64,000 nucleotides of DNA from Streptomyces griseiscabiei. Lineage in GTDB: Bacteria; Actinomycetota; Actinomycetes; Streptomycetales; Streptomycetaceae. Shown in pieces: positions 52,889 to 63,413 of this stretch. The stretch is from contig NZ_JAGJBZ010000001.1 in the NCBI RefSeq assembly GCF_020010925.1, forward strand, positions 1,426,001 to 1,490,000, written 5' to 3'. The notes beneath the pieces were generated by a model. It searched no databases. It was given only the letters and a program-made list of their open reading frames with translations, and had not been told where the DNA came from. Position 1 is the first letter of the stretch. Each line of letters begins with the position of its first letter. The translations under genes were made by a program, and so were the position numbers.

Positions 52889-54204
52889 GGTACGACAACA
52901 TCACCGACGCGATCGGCGACACACCGCTGGTCCGTATCGACCCGGCCGTCCACGGTCTGCGCAACATCGACCTCTACGCGAAGCTGGAGATGCTGAACCC
53001 GTTCGGTTCGCTGAAGGACCGGGCCGCGTGGAGCATGACCCGGCGGGAGCTGGCCGGCGCCAAGGAGCGCGGCGAGACGATCGTGGAGCTGTCCAGCGGG
53101 AACACCGCCAAGGCGCTGGCCCTGATCGCCGGACTGCACGGGCTGTCGTTCAAGAGCGTCACCAACCGGATGCGGATCCCCGAGATCAAGGATCTGCTTC
53201 TGCTGCTCGGCGCCGAGATCGAGGAGCTGCCGGGCCGGTCCGAATGTCTCGACCCGACCGACACCGACGATCCGCTGACCGTCTTCCACCAGCGGCTGAA
53301 CCGCCCCGGCGGCGCCCATCTGCACACCGACCAGTACTTCAACGACCTCAACACCGAGGCGCACGCCACCGGGACGGGCCCGGAGATCATCGCCGACCTG
53401 GACGGCCGGGCCCCCGACTGGTTCATCGCCTGTGTGGGCACCGCCGGCTCCTCCACGGGCGTGGCCCGCGCCCTGCGCGCGCACGACCCGGCGGTGAAGG
53501 TCGTCGGACTGGTGGGCCGGAAGGGGGACTTCATCCCCGGTATCCGTACCGTCGACGAGGTGCAGGAGGTCGGCATCTTCGACCCGGCGACCTACGACAC
53601 GATGGAGGCGGTGAGCGCCGAGGAGGCCATCGAGGGGATGCTCACCCTGCTGCGCCGGTGCGGTCTGCTCGCCGGGCCCACCGGAGGGGCGGCCTACTTC
53701 GGCGGGGTCCGTCATCTGCGCGCCCTGGACGCCGGGCTGACGGAGCGCAGGACGGCGGTGTTCATCGTCTGCGACCGGGTGGAGAGCTATCTCGACTACG
53801 TCCGGCAGCGCCGCCCGGACCTGCTGGGCCGTCCGCCCGCGAAGAACTCGGTCGCCACGCTCACCGACGCCGAGGTCCGCTCGGCGTCGGTCGTCGACGT
53901 CGAGGAGGCCCAGAAGTGGATCGCCGCGCAGCGCCCCCTCGTCGTCGACCTGCGCGGACCGTTCGCGTACGCGGCGCTGCACATCGACGGCTCGGTGAAC
54001 ATCGTCGACGAACTCTTCGAGGAACTCCTGCGGGGCGGGCTGCCCTTCGGCACCCGGCAGCCGGTGCTGCTCGCGTGCCCGGTCGGCGAGAAGTCGGCCC
54101 GGTACGCCGCCCTGCTGACCCGGATGGGGCACCCCGATGTACGCAGTCTGGCCGGGGGCATCATCGCCTGGCGGGACGCGGGCGCGCCGCTGGTGCGTGA
54201 CTGA
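52885..54204 (+). CDS. Cysteine synthase-like PLP enzyme fused to a rhodanese domain
   Basis: A 439-residue fusion. Residues about 1-335 are a fold-type II PLP enzyme (K44 in NPFGSLKDRA; SSGNTAKAL; a GTAGSSTG phosphate loop; GPTGGAAYFG). Residues about 345-439 form a rhodanese domain with active-site C398 in CPVGEKSA. The pairing suggests beta-replacement with sulfur delivered as a persulfide rather than free sulfide. The start overlaps the Y4yA gene; a cysteine desulfurase-like gene follows immediately. It is unlikely to be the housekeeping CysK, given the fusion and context. Confidence 0.84.
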   Translation: MRYDNITDAIGDTPLVRIDPAVHGLRNIDLYAKLEMLNPFGSLKDRAAWSMTRRELAGAKERGETIVELSSGNTAKALALIAGLHGLSFKSVTNRMRIPEIKDLLLLLGAEIEELPGRSECLDPTDTDDPLTVFHQRLNRPGGAHLHTDQYFNDLNTEAHATGTGPEIIADLDGRAPDWFIACVGTAGSSTGVARALRAHDPAVKVVGLVGRKGDFIPGIRTVDEVQEVGIFDPATYDTMEAVSAEEAIEGMLTLLRRCGLLAGPTGGAAYFGGVRHLRALDAGLTERRTAVFIVCDRVESYLDYVRQRRPDLLGRPPAKNSVATLTDAEVRSASVVDVEEAQKWIAAQRPLVVDLRGPFAYAALHIDGSVNIVDELFEELLRGGLPFGTRQPVLLACPVGEKSARYAALLTRMGHPDVRSLAGGIIAWRDAGAPLVRD

Positions 54205-54205
54205 C

Positions 54206-55411
54206 ATGACCGATCCCGTCGCACGACAGGCGGAAGCGGAACCGGCCGAGTGGCAGCGGTCGCTGCGCGCCCAGTTCCCGATCGTCGCCGGGCATCCGGA
54301 GCTGGCGTACCTCGACAGCGCGGCCACCAGCCAGAAGCCGCGGTCCGTCCTGGACGCCGTACAGACGTATCTGACGACGTCGAACGCGAACGCCGGGCGG
54401 GGTTCGTATCCCTGGGCGAACACCACGACGGCACTGGTGGAGCACGCCCGTGACCGGGTGAAGGAGTTCCTGGGCGATTCCGGGCCCGGGCGGTCGTCGG
54501 TGCACTTCACCGGCGGGACCACCGAGGGGCTGCGCGGCGTCGCCCGGGACTGGCTGCCGGAGCTGCTCTCCGACGGGGACGAGATCGTGGTGCCGTTCGC
54601 CGACCATCAGGCGAACCTGTCGCCGTGGCTGGAGGCGCGGGACCTGCTGGCCCGGCGGGGTGTGCGGGTCCGGGTGCGGGAGCTGCCGTACCAGGAGGGT
54701 TCGGGCGACTACGATCCCGGGGCGCTCGCCGAGGTCGTGGGCCCCCGTACCCGCTTCGTGGCGGCCACCCATGTGCATCATGTGTACGGCGTCGACATGA
54801 ACGTGCACCGGATACGGCGGGTGGTCGGGCCGGAGGTGCCGATCTGTCTGGACGCCGCGCAGAGCGTGGGGCATCTGCCGCTGTCGACGGCCGCGCTCGA
54901 CGTCGACTTCGTGGTGTTCTCCGGGCACAAGGCGATGGCGCTGCCCGGTACCGGTGCCGTCTGGGCCCGGAATCTGCGGGGGCCGGTCTTCCGGCCCGGG
55001 GGCTGGAGCGGCACCCCCAACACGGTCGGCATCGTGTCGCTGACGGCGGCGCTCGACTGGCTGGACGCGGCCGGGACGGACCGGATCGAGCGCTGGACGG
55101 TGGACCTGGCGTCCCGGCTGACGGACGGGCTGGCCCGGATGGACGCCTACGAGGTGCTCGGCTGCCGGTCCAGTCTCACGGCGGACAGCGAGGTGCAGCG
55201 GCGCCGGAGTCTCGTCACCTTCCGGCATCGGGCGATCGACTCACGGGACCTCGGTTTCATTCTCTTCAGCCATGGCTTCATGGTCCGGACGGACGGCCAC
55301 TGCCAGGCGGGGCGCGCGGCGGAGGACGGTTCGGTCCGGGTGAGTCTGCATGTGTACAACACCCCCCGGGAGATCGAGGAGTTGCTCTCGACCCTCGCTA
55401 ATCTGCAATGA
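54206..55411 (+). CDS. Class V aminotransferase, cysteine desulfurase (SufS/CsdA-like)
   Basis: A 401-residue PLP enzyme: AYLDSAATSQKP, THVHHVYG, CLDAAQSVGH, PLP lysine K242 in FSGHKAMALPG and a candidate persulfide cysteine C366 in DGHCQAG, close to the C364 region of SufS. It could transfer cysteine sulfur to the rhodanese domain of the preceding enzyme. The ATG at 54206 lies 1 base after the preceding stop; a GTG at 54197 is possible. No Suf scaffold genes are present, so a dedicated biosynthetic role is likely. Confidence 0.84.
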   Translation: MTDPVARQAEAEPAEWQRSLRAQFPIVAGHPELAYLDSAATSQKPRSVLDAVQTYLTTSNANAGRGSYPWANTTTALVEHARDRVKEFLGDSGPGRSSVHFTGGTTEGLRGVARDWLPELLSDGDEIVVPFADHQANLSPWLEARDLLARRGVRVRVRELPYQEGSGDYDPGALAEVVGPRTRFVAATHVHHVYGVDMNVHRIRRVVGPEVPICLDAAQSVGHLPLSTAALDVDFVVFSGHKAMALPGTGAVWARNLRGPVFRPGGWSGTPNTVGIVSLTAALDWLDAAGTDRIERWTVDLASRLTDGLARMDAYEVLGCRSSLTADSEVQRRRSLVTFRHRAIDSRDLGFILFSHGFMVRTDGHCQAGRAAEDGSVRVSLHVYNTPREIEELLSTLANLQ

Positions 55412-55456
55412 TTTCCATGAGCGGAAGCGAGTCGAGGCGGAGGCAGTGCGACCGGC

Positions 55457-56212
55457 ATGGATCTGAGTACGGCGACGGCGGCGCGTTGGGTGGAGCGCTG
55501 GGAACGACAGCAGCGGCTGTACGCGGTCGACCGCGAGGAGCGGTTCGAGGTCATCGCGGATCTGGTCGAGCATGTGACGCGCGACTGCCCCGCGCCCCTC
55601 GTCCTCGACCTGGGCAGCGGCCCCGGCTGTCTGGCGGCCCGCCTCGCCGGCCGGCTGCCGACGGCCGAGGTGCTCGCCGTGGACGCGGACCCGCTCCTGC
55701 TGGAGCTGGGCAGCGCCCACTACGGCAGCGCCCTCAGGTATGTCAGGACCCTGATCGGCGCGCCCGGCTGGCTCGACACGCTCGCCCTGGCCCGCCCCGT
55801 GGACGCGGTGGTGTCGACCACCGCGCTGCACTACCTGGGCACGGAGACCCTGCGGCGGGTCTACCGGGAACTCGCCGGGCTGCTGCGCCCCGGCGGCATC
55901 CTGATCAACGGCGACCACATCAGCCCGGACTCGACGAAGGTGTCCGAACTCGCCCTCGACATCGGACGGCGGCGGGCCGCGCGCAGCGCCGCGCCCCTCG
56001 ACGAGGACTGGGAGTCCTGGTGGTCGAGCGCGGCCACCGACCCGGAGCTGGCCCCGCTCCTGTCCCGGCGCGACGAGGGCGGCCGTCCGCTCTGCGAGGG
56101 CAACGATCTGACCCTGTCCGGTCATGTCGCCCTGCTGCGGGCGGCGGGCTTCGACCACGTCGGACCCGTCTGGCAGGTGGGTCCGAGCCATGTCCTGGCC
56201 GCCGTCCGCTGA
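55457..56212 (+). CDS. Class I SAM-dependent methyltransferase
   Basis: A 251-residue Rossmann-fold methyltransferase: motif I VLDLGSGPG (about 48-56), an acidic residue ending strand 2 (AVDAD), TTALHYLG near motif IV and LLRPGGILINGD at motif V/VI. The acceptor is unknown. It lies 45 bp after the desulfurase-like gene in the same direction and probably completes the four-gene unit. It converges with the GNAT gene at 56223. Confidence 0.82.
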   Translation: MDLSTATAARWVERWERQQRLYAVDREERFEVIADLVEHVTRDCPAPLVLDLGSGPGCLAARLAGRLPTAEVLAVDADPLLLELGSAHYGSALRYVRTLIGAPGWLDTLALARPVDAVVSTTALHYLGTETLRRVYRELAGLLRPGGILINGDHISPDSTKVSELALDIGRRRAARSAAPLDEDWESWWSSAATDPELAPLLSRRDEGGRPLCEGNDLTLSGHVALLRAAGFDHVGPVWQVGPSHVLAAVR

Positions 56213-56222
56213 CCCGCGGCGC

Positions 56223-56864
56223 TCATCCGTCGGGTGCCCGGCCGTCCATCGCGGTGCCGCGCCCCAGGTACGTCACCGGGCCGGGGTCCGGCACCGCGAT
56301 CTCGTGGAAGCCCAGGCGGTCGTAGAAGGCGCGGGCCGGGGTGTTGCTGGTGAGCATGGACAGGTGGACGGACGGGACTCCGGCGTCGCGCAGGGCCCGG
56401 AGGAAGGTGTGCATCAGGGCCCGGCCGTGGCCCCGGCCCTGCCAGTCGGGGAGCAGGTCGATGTGCAAGTGGGCCGGGTAGGGGACGAGTTCGGGGAGGA
56501 TCATGCGTTCCGGGTGGTGCAGCAGCTGGACGATGCCCTCGTCGGGGCCGACCGCCGGACCGGTGGGCGCCGGGAAGCGGTCCTCGACCAGCGGCAGCCA
56601 CTTCGCGCGGTACTCCGCCACGAAGGCGACCGTGTCGGCGGTGCCGAGGATGTACCCGACCGCCTGCCCGCGCCCGTCGTCCAGGACGAAGGTCAGCTCC
56701 GGTTCCAGGTGGGCGTACGGGCCGGCGAAGGCCGCCGGGAACACATCGGGGTCCCGGTGGTGCGGGCGGCTGTCGCCACCGTTGTGGGCCGTCCGCACAC
56801 AGATCTCGTGAAGGGCGTCGTGGTCCTCGGGACGGTACGGACGTACGGCGGGAGGCGAGGTCAT
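56223..56864 (-). CDS. GNAT family N-acetyltransferase (hexosaminidase-associated type)
   Basis: A 213-residue acetyltransferase: VRPYRPEDHDALHEICVRT, a central PAHLHIDLLPDWQGRGHGRALM with the acetyl-CoA loop, and SNTPARAFYDRLGF near the end. This long form, with LDDG..AVGYILGTADT, resembles the GNAT domain found with O-GlcNAcase/hexosaminidase proteins. Substrate unknown. The ATG at 56864 is the family-like start; the preceding 298 bp (56865-57162) hold only 18-bp repeats. Confidence 0.78.
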   Translation of the reverse strand: MTSPPAVRPYRPEDHDALHEICVRTAHNGGDSRPHHRDPDVFPAAFAGPYAHLEPELTFVLDDGRGQAVGYILGTADTVAFVAEYRAKWLPLVEDRFPAPTGPAVGPDEGIVQLLHHPERMILPELVPYPAHLHIDLLPDWQGRGHGRALMHTFLRALRDAGVPSVHLSMLTSNTPARAFYDRLGFHEIAVPDPGPVTYLGRGTAMDGRAPDG

Positions 56865-57075
56865 CGCAGCATCCTGCGCGGCACGGGGCGGCCCCGACAA
56901 GCGTCCGGACACCCCCGCCTCCCGTACCGCTCCCCTACGCCCGCCGCCGCACCGATCCACCTGCCCGCACGGCCCGCCCCCGTCACGGCCGCTGCGTCCC
57001 TCGGGCACCCGCCCGCGGTGCCCGCCCCACGCCCGGGCACCTGCCCGCGCCACCCCGCCCAGCCCCTGGCCGGGC

Positions 57076-57147
57076 GCAGCACTCCCGGTGCGGGCAGCAC
57101 TCCCCGTGCAGGCAGCGCCTCCCGTGCGGGCAGCACTCCCGGCACCT
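57076..57147. repeat. Four 18-bp tandem repeats between GNAT and rox genes
   Basis: Units starting at 57076, 57094, 57112 and 57130 share GCAGC(A/G)CTCCC(C/G)GTGC with a few changes. They lie downstream of the rox stop and upstream of the GNAT gene, outside convincing genes. Confidence 0.7.
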
Positions 57148-57162
57148 GACCCCGCCGCCCCC

Positions 57163-59119
<1,957 letters not shown>

Positions 59120-59120
59120 C

Positions 59121-60209
59121 GTGCGTACCGTCGGAGTGGAAGAGGAACTCCTGCTGGTCGATCCCGAGAGCGGCGAACCGCAGGCACGGGCCGCGGCGGT
59201 GCTCGCCCGGGCCGCGCAGGAGGGGGCGGGACAGGACGTGTTCGAGAAGGAGCTCCACGACGAGCAGGTGGAGTTCGCCACGCATCCGCAGTCGTCGATG
59301 GCCGACCTCGGGGCGGAGATCGTGCGCTGCCGAAAGGACGCGGCGCGCCATGCGCAGGGGCTGGGCGGCGCGGTCGTGGCCCTGGCCACCTCACCGCTGC
59401 CGGTGAGCCCGACGATCACCATGAACAGCAGGTACCGGTGGATGGCGCGGGAGTTCGGCCTGTCCACGCAGGTGCAGCTGGTCTGCGGCTGCCATGTTCA
59501 TGTGTCGGTGGAGTCCGACGAGGAGGGCGTCGCCGTACTGGACCGGATACGGCCGTGGCTGCCGGTCCTGCGGGCGATGAGCGCCAACTCGCCCTTCTGG
59601 CAGGGCCACGACACCGGGTACGCCAGCTATCGCAGCCAGGTGTGGGACAGGTGGCCGATGGCCGGGCCAACGGACGTCCTCGGCTCGGCGGAGGGCTACC
59701 ACCGGTGCGTGGAGGACCTGATCGCCACGGGCGTCGTGCGCGACGAGGGCATGATCTACTTCGACGCGCGGCTGTCCCAGCGGTATCCGACCGTCGAGAT
59801 CCGGGTCGCGGACGTCTGTCTGCACCCCGACACCGCGGTCCTCGTCGCGGCCCTCACCCGGGGCCTCGTGGAGACGGCGGCCCGTGAGTGGCGGGCCGGT
59901 GCCGAGCCGCTCGGCCACAGTACGGGGCAGCTGCGGCTGGCCACCTGGCGGGCCGCCCGCTCCGGGATGTCGGAGAACCTGGTCGATCCGGCGACGATGC
60001 GGCCCCGGCCCGCCGTCGACGTGATCCGCGCGCTCCTCGACCACGTGGAGGACGCGCTCGTCGACCACGGGGACGCCGACCTCGCCCGGGACGGCGTCGC
60101 CGCGCTGATGGGGCGCGGCAACGGGGCCCGGGTCCAGCGCGAGGTGATGGAGCGCACGGGGAGTCTGCGCGAGGTCGTCGCGGCGTGCGTACGGCACACC
60201 CAGGCCTGA
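59121..60209 (+). CDS. Carboxylate-amine ligase, YbdK-type glutamate-cysteine ligase 2
   Basis: A 362-residue ATP-dependent ligase of the GCS2 family: VGVEEELLLVDPESGE at the start, HPQSSMADLGAEI, CGCHVHVSVE, ANSPFWQGHDTGYASYRSQVW and TVEIRVADVCL. Members make gamma-glutamyl bonds weakly or serve as EgtA-like enzymes; actinobacterial copies are often stress-associated and of uncertain substrate. The GTG at 59121 is chosen for the family start VRTVGVEEE. A terminator follows. Confidence 0.85.
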   Translation: MRTVGVEEELLLVDPESGEPQARAAAVLARAAQEGAGQDVFEKELHDEQVEFATHPQSSMADLGAEIVRCRKDAARHAQGLGGAVVALATSPLPVSPTITMNSRYRWMAREFGLSTQVQLVCGCHVHVSVESDEEGVAVLDRIRPWLPVLRAMSANSPFWQGHDTGYASYRSQVWDRWPMAGPTDVLGSAEGYHRCVEDLIATGVVRDEGMIYFDARLSQRYPTVEIRVADVCLHPDTAVLVAALTRGLVETAAREWRAGAEPLGHSTGQLRLATWRAARSGMSENLVDPATMRPRPAVDVIRALLDHVEDALVDHGDADLARDGVAALMGRGNGARVQREVMERTGSLREVVAACVRHTQA

Positions 60210-60249
60210 GTCCGCGCACGGCGCTCCCGCGCCCGGGTCCGTGAGTGCC

Positions 60250-60278
60250 CGCCCCGGACGCGAGCGGTGTCCGGGGCG
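60250..60278 (+). terminator. Hairpin terminator after the carboxylate-amine ligase gene
   Basis: A perfect 10-bp stem CGCCCCGGAC (60250-60259) pairs with 60269-60278 around a 9-nt loop, 40 bp downstream of the stop codon. Confidence 0.7.
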
Positions 60279-60452
60279 TCGCCGTGCGTGCCCGGCACCC
60301 GACGGGCCGCGGGGCCCGCGGACAGGCTCCCACCTGCGAGGGAGGGCCGTCCGCGCGTAGGTCGCCGGGTACGGGGTAATGCGTGCAGCACGTACGGCGG
60401 ACCCCACGGTCCGGCCGTCCCGTCAGCGACCGGAGCAGGAGGATCTTCGAAC

Positions 60453-62180
60453 ATGAACGCGTGGAGTCCGGGGAACGCCGAGCGGCAGCCGCCTGGTACG
60501 GCTGTGCGGTCACCGGACGGGCTGCCCGATCTCCTGCACGCCGGTATGTACGTGGTCGACGACAACGGCTCGATCATGGCGGTGAACGCGCGGGCGGAGG
60601 CCCTGCTGGGCCTGACGGCCGCCGAACTCGTCGGCCGTGACGCCCATGAGCTGCTGCACCGCGACCATCTGGGCCAGACGATGCCCCGGACGGCGTGCTC
60701 GATGATGCGCGCCTTCCTCAGCGGCCGTACCGGCGGCGGGGACCGCGAGTGGTTCCGGCGCGGCGACGCCACACTGCTGCCGGTGTCGTGGCTGGTCACC
60801 CCGTGCCGGCTCGACGGCGGCCGGACCGGCGCGGCGGTCCTCTTCTACGAGAACGTGCCGGGCGGCGGCCCGTCCCCGGGCGCCGAGCCGTCGCCCCTGT
60901 CCCAGCTGGACCGGCTGGCGCTGCTCGCCGAGACGACGACCCGGCTGACCTCCACCCTGGACGCCGAGGAGGCGGTCGCGCGCCTGGTGCGGCTGGTGGT
61001 GCCCCGGCTCGCGGACTGGGCGATCGTGGACCTGATCACCGAGAGCGACGACGTGTGGCGGACCACGGTGGCGACCCACCGCGACGGTGTCGTGGTGCGG
61101 CGGGAGGAGCTGGAGGGCCCGCTGCCGCCGGTGCACGAGGAGTCGCTCATGCCGCTGTCGCGGGCGCTGCGCGGGGCCGCGTCGACGCTGGCCGGGCCGG
61201 AGACCTACCAGGGTCCGCCGGACTCGGGGATCACGGTCGCGCAGCAGAAGCTGTTCCAGGAGACGGGGCTGCGCTCGGCGGCCATCGCGCCCATCCGGGG
61301 GCCGCGCGCGGTGCTCGGTGCCCTCACGCTGGGCCTCAGTGACCGGCCGGGGGCGTTCACCGACGCCGAGCTGTCGCTGCTGGAGGACATCGCCCGCCGG
61401 GCCGGGCTGGCCCTGGAGAACGCGCGGCTGTACCAGCGGCAGCGGCACATCGCGGAGACCATGCAGCGCCATCTGCTGCCTCAGATGCCGGAGGTGCCGG
61501 GGCTGCGGATGGCGGCGCGCTACGAGTCGGCGTCGAAGTCCTCGCAGGTCGGCGGCGACTGGTACGACGTGTTCTCGCTGGCGGACGGGGCCACGGCGGT
61601 GGCGATCGGCGATGTCGTCGGGCACAACATCGACGCGGCGGCCGGGATGGCGCAGGTCCGCAACATGCTCCGGGCCTACGCCTGGGCGCTGGAGGAGCCG
61701 CCGAGCGTGATCGTGGAGCGGCTGGACCAGGCCGTGGTGAACGTGGCCGAGGCGTCCATGGCGACCCTGATCTTCGGCCGCGTCGAGAGGGGCGCCGGCG
61801 GGTGGGCGCTGCGCTGGACCAACGCCGGGCATCCGCCACCGCTGCTGATCACCCATGACGGCCGGTCCCGGTTCCTGGACGAGGAGCACGACCATCTGCT
61901 GGGTACGGGCCTGACCCGGGCGCGCACGGACACGCTCACCCCGCTCCCGCCGCTGACCACGCTCGTGCTGTACACGGACGGTCTGATCGAGTCGCCGGGG
62001 CACACCCTGGACCGGGGTCTGGCCCGGCTGCGCCAGCACGCGGCGGCGCTCGCGCACCGGCCGCTGCACGTGTTCTGCGATCTGCTCCTGGAGCGCGCCC
62101 GCCCCGTCGACAACGACGACGACGTGGCGCTGCTCGTGTTCCGGACACCGGCCGAGGACGGTGGGGCGGATGAACGGTAG
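60453..62180 (+). CDS. PAS-GAF-PP2C (SpoIIE-type) serine phosphatase
   Basis: A 575-residue signalling phosphatase: PAS domain about 25-130 (DNGSIMAVNARAEALLGLTAAELVGRD), GAF domain about 155-325, then a SpoIIE/RsbU PP2C domain about 345-560 with VGGDWYDVFSL, GDVVGHNIDAAAGMAQVR, TNAGHPPPLL and LYTDGLIE. It would dephosphorylate an anti-anti-sigma factor. AGGAGGA precedes the ATG. Two HATPase proteins and a sigma factor follow within 4 kb, so it probably feeds a stress partner-switching pathway. Confidence 0.88.
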   Translation: MNAWSPGNAERQPPGTAVRSPDGLPDLLHAGMYVVDDNGSIMAVNARAEALLGLTAAELVGRDAHELLHRDHLGQTMPRTACSMMRAFLSGRTGGGDREWFRRGDATLLPVSWLVTPCRLDGGRTGAAVLFYENVPGGGPSPGAEPSPLSQLDRLALLAETTTRLTSTLDAEEAVARLVRLVVPRLADWAIVDLITESDDVWRTTVATHRDGVVVRREELEGPLPPVHEESLMPLSRALRGAASTLAGPETYQGPPDSGITVAQQKLFQETGLRSAAIAPIRGPRAVLGALTLGLSDRPGAFTDAELSLLEDIARRAGLALENARLYQRQRHIAETMQRHLLPQMPEVPGLRMAARYESASKSSQVGGDWYDVFSLADGATAVAIGDVVGHNIDAAAGMAQVRNMLRAYAWALEEPPSVIVERLDQAVVNVAEASMATLIFGRVERGAGGWALRWTNAGHPPPLLITHDGRSRFLDEEHDHLLGTGLTRARTDTLTPLPPLTTLVLYTDGLIESPGHTLDRGLARLRQHAAALAHRPLHVFCDLLLERARPVDNDDDVALLVFRTPAEDGGADER

Positions 62181-62204
62181 AGCGACCGCTCCGGCCGGGG
62201 GCGC

Positions 62205-62228
62205 GGGTCCGGGCAGAGGCCCGGGCCC
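62205..62228 (+). terminator. Hairpin after the PP2C gene
   Basis: GGGTCCGGGC (62205-62214) pairs with GCCCGGGCCC (62219-62228), one G-U pair, loop AGAG, starting 25 bp after the stop codon. Confidence 0.55.
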
Positions 62229-62393
62229 GGCCGGGGGCCCGGGGGGACGGCTGTCCTCTCCCGTGTCTTCTCCAAGGCCCCACATTTCCCTACGCTTTCC
62301 CACGCGTAGCCACCGACCGCACGGGAAACACGAGCGTCGGAGGGGAACGCGGCATCGCGTCCGCCTCAAGCATCCGAGCCCGGGGACGAAGAG

Positions 62394-62828
62394 ATGTCGA
62401 CAGAACCATGTAGGGACGACGAACTGACTGCCGAGGAGATCCACGACAGCCACGCCGCCTTCGACGGAGAACTCGGCGACGTGACGGGAGCCCGTACGGC
62501 CGCGGAGGGGTTCCTGGGCACCCTCGCGCGCAGCGAACCGCCGGGCGCCACGGAGCACTGGGACGACATCCTGCTGGTGGTCACGGAACTGGCGGCCAAC
62601 GCCGTGCAGTACGCGCCGGGGCGGTTCGAGCTGACGCTGCGCCGCACCCTGGACGGTGTCCATGTGACGCTCGGCGACACGAGCAGGACGTCACCGGCGC
62701 CGCGTCCCTTCAGCCCCAGCCAGGGCGGCGGCGGCATCGGCTGGTATCTGATCCAGACCCTCTGCGACGAGGTGAGCGTGGTGGTGCACGACCACGGCAA
62801 GGACGTCCATGTCTTCCTGCCCTGGTGA
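62394..62828 (+). CDS. HATPase (anti-sigma/RsbW-like) ATP-binding protein
   Basis: A 144-residue GHKL ATPase-fold protein: ILLVVTELAANAVQYAPG (N-box), VHVTLGDTSRTSP (G1-like) and GGGGIGWYLIQTLCDEV (G2). Streptomyces has many such proteins, which bind sigma or anti-sigma antagonist proteins. GGGGACGAAGAG precedes the ATG. It follows the PP2C gene and converges with a second HATPase gene; both stop codons lie in one hairpin. Confidence 0.82.
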   Translation: MSTEPCRDDELTAEEIHDSHAAFDGELGDVTGARTAAEGFLGTLARSEPPGATEHWDDILLVVTELAANAVQYAPGRFELTLRRTLDGVHVTLGDTSRTSPAPRPFSPSQGGGGIGWYLIQTLCDEVSVVVHDHGKDVHVFLPW

Positions 62829-62849
62829 GGCCGCCCCGGTGCGGCCTCA
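62826..62849. terminator. Bidirectional terminator containing both stop codons
   Basis: TGAGGCCGC (62826-62834) pairs perfectly with 62841-62849 around CCCGGT. The first three bases are the stop codon of the plus gene and the last three encode the stop of the minus gene, so one 24-bp element ends both genes. Confidence 0.75.
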
Positions 62850-63374
62850 GGCCAGCGGCACCAGGACGCTGATGGTCTTGCCGCCGGAGGTGCGGCGCTC
62901 GACGTCGACCTCGCTGGACAGCCGGTTGATCAGGGGCCAGCCGTAACCGCTGCCCTCGTGGAGCCGGGGCAGCCTCCCGGGCCCGTGCAGACCCACGGGC
63001 ACGGCGGCGCTGTGGTCCCGCACGCTCAGCCGTACGCCTCCGGGTGTGAGGGCGACGTCGAATCCGGCGATGCCGCCGCCGTGCCGGACCGCGTTCGTCA
63101 CCAGTTCGGAGACGACGAGGATGAGATCGATCATCGACTGCTCGCTGGGCGGCCCGGCCGGGGAACGCCATCGCTCGACCACGAATTCGCGGACATGGCG
63201 GCGGGCCGCCGCGGCGGTGGTGATCGCCCCGGGAGGCCGCGGCGGCCGTGGCGACGGCGCTTCCACGGGAGAGGTGCCGTGGTTCACGAGGCCGGGGTTC
63301 ACGAGGTCGGGGTTCATGGGTGCGTCGTGCATGAGGTCGTGGTTCATGAGCGGGTGACGTTCCATCGATGTCAT
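62847..63374 (-). CDS. HATPase ATP-binding regulator with repetitive N-terminus
   Basis: A 175-residue GHKL-fold protein: LVVSELVTNAVRHGGG (N-box), VRLSVRDHSAAVP and GSGYGWPLINRLSSEV (G2). Residues about 9-33 are pentapeptide repeats (LMNHD, LMHDA, PMNPD, LVNPG, LVNHG). Several in-frame ATGs inside the repeats make the true start uncertain; 63374 is the longest. It probably belongs to the same partner-switching set as the divergent PP2C/HATPase genes and the downstream-strand sigma factor. Confidence 0.78.
   Translation of the reverse strand: MTSMERHPLMNHDLMHDAPMNPDLVNPGLVNHGTSPVEAPSPRPPRPPGAITTAAAARRHVREFVVERWRSPAGPPSEQSMIDLILVVSELVTNAVRHGGGIAGFDVALTPGGVRLSVRDHSAAVPVGLHGPGRLPRLHEGSGYGWPLINRLSSEVDVERRTSGGKTISVLVPLA
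63281..63355 (-). repeat. Five 15-bp repeats encoding the N-terminus of the HATPase protein
   Basis: Units at 63281, 63296, 63311, 63326 and 63341; the first two are nearly identical (GGTTCACGAGGCCGG, GGTTCACGAGGTCGG) and the last three degenerate. Three bases per codon and five codons per unit keep the frame open. Confidence 0.75.
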
Positions 63375-63413
63375 GGCAGGTACGGGGTCGACGGCGCGGG
63401 GCGGCTCGGTTCC

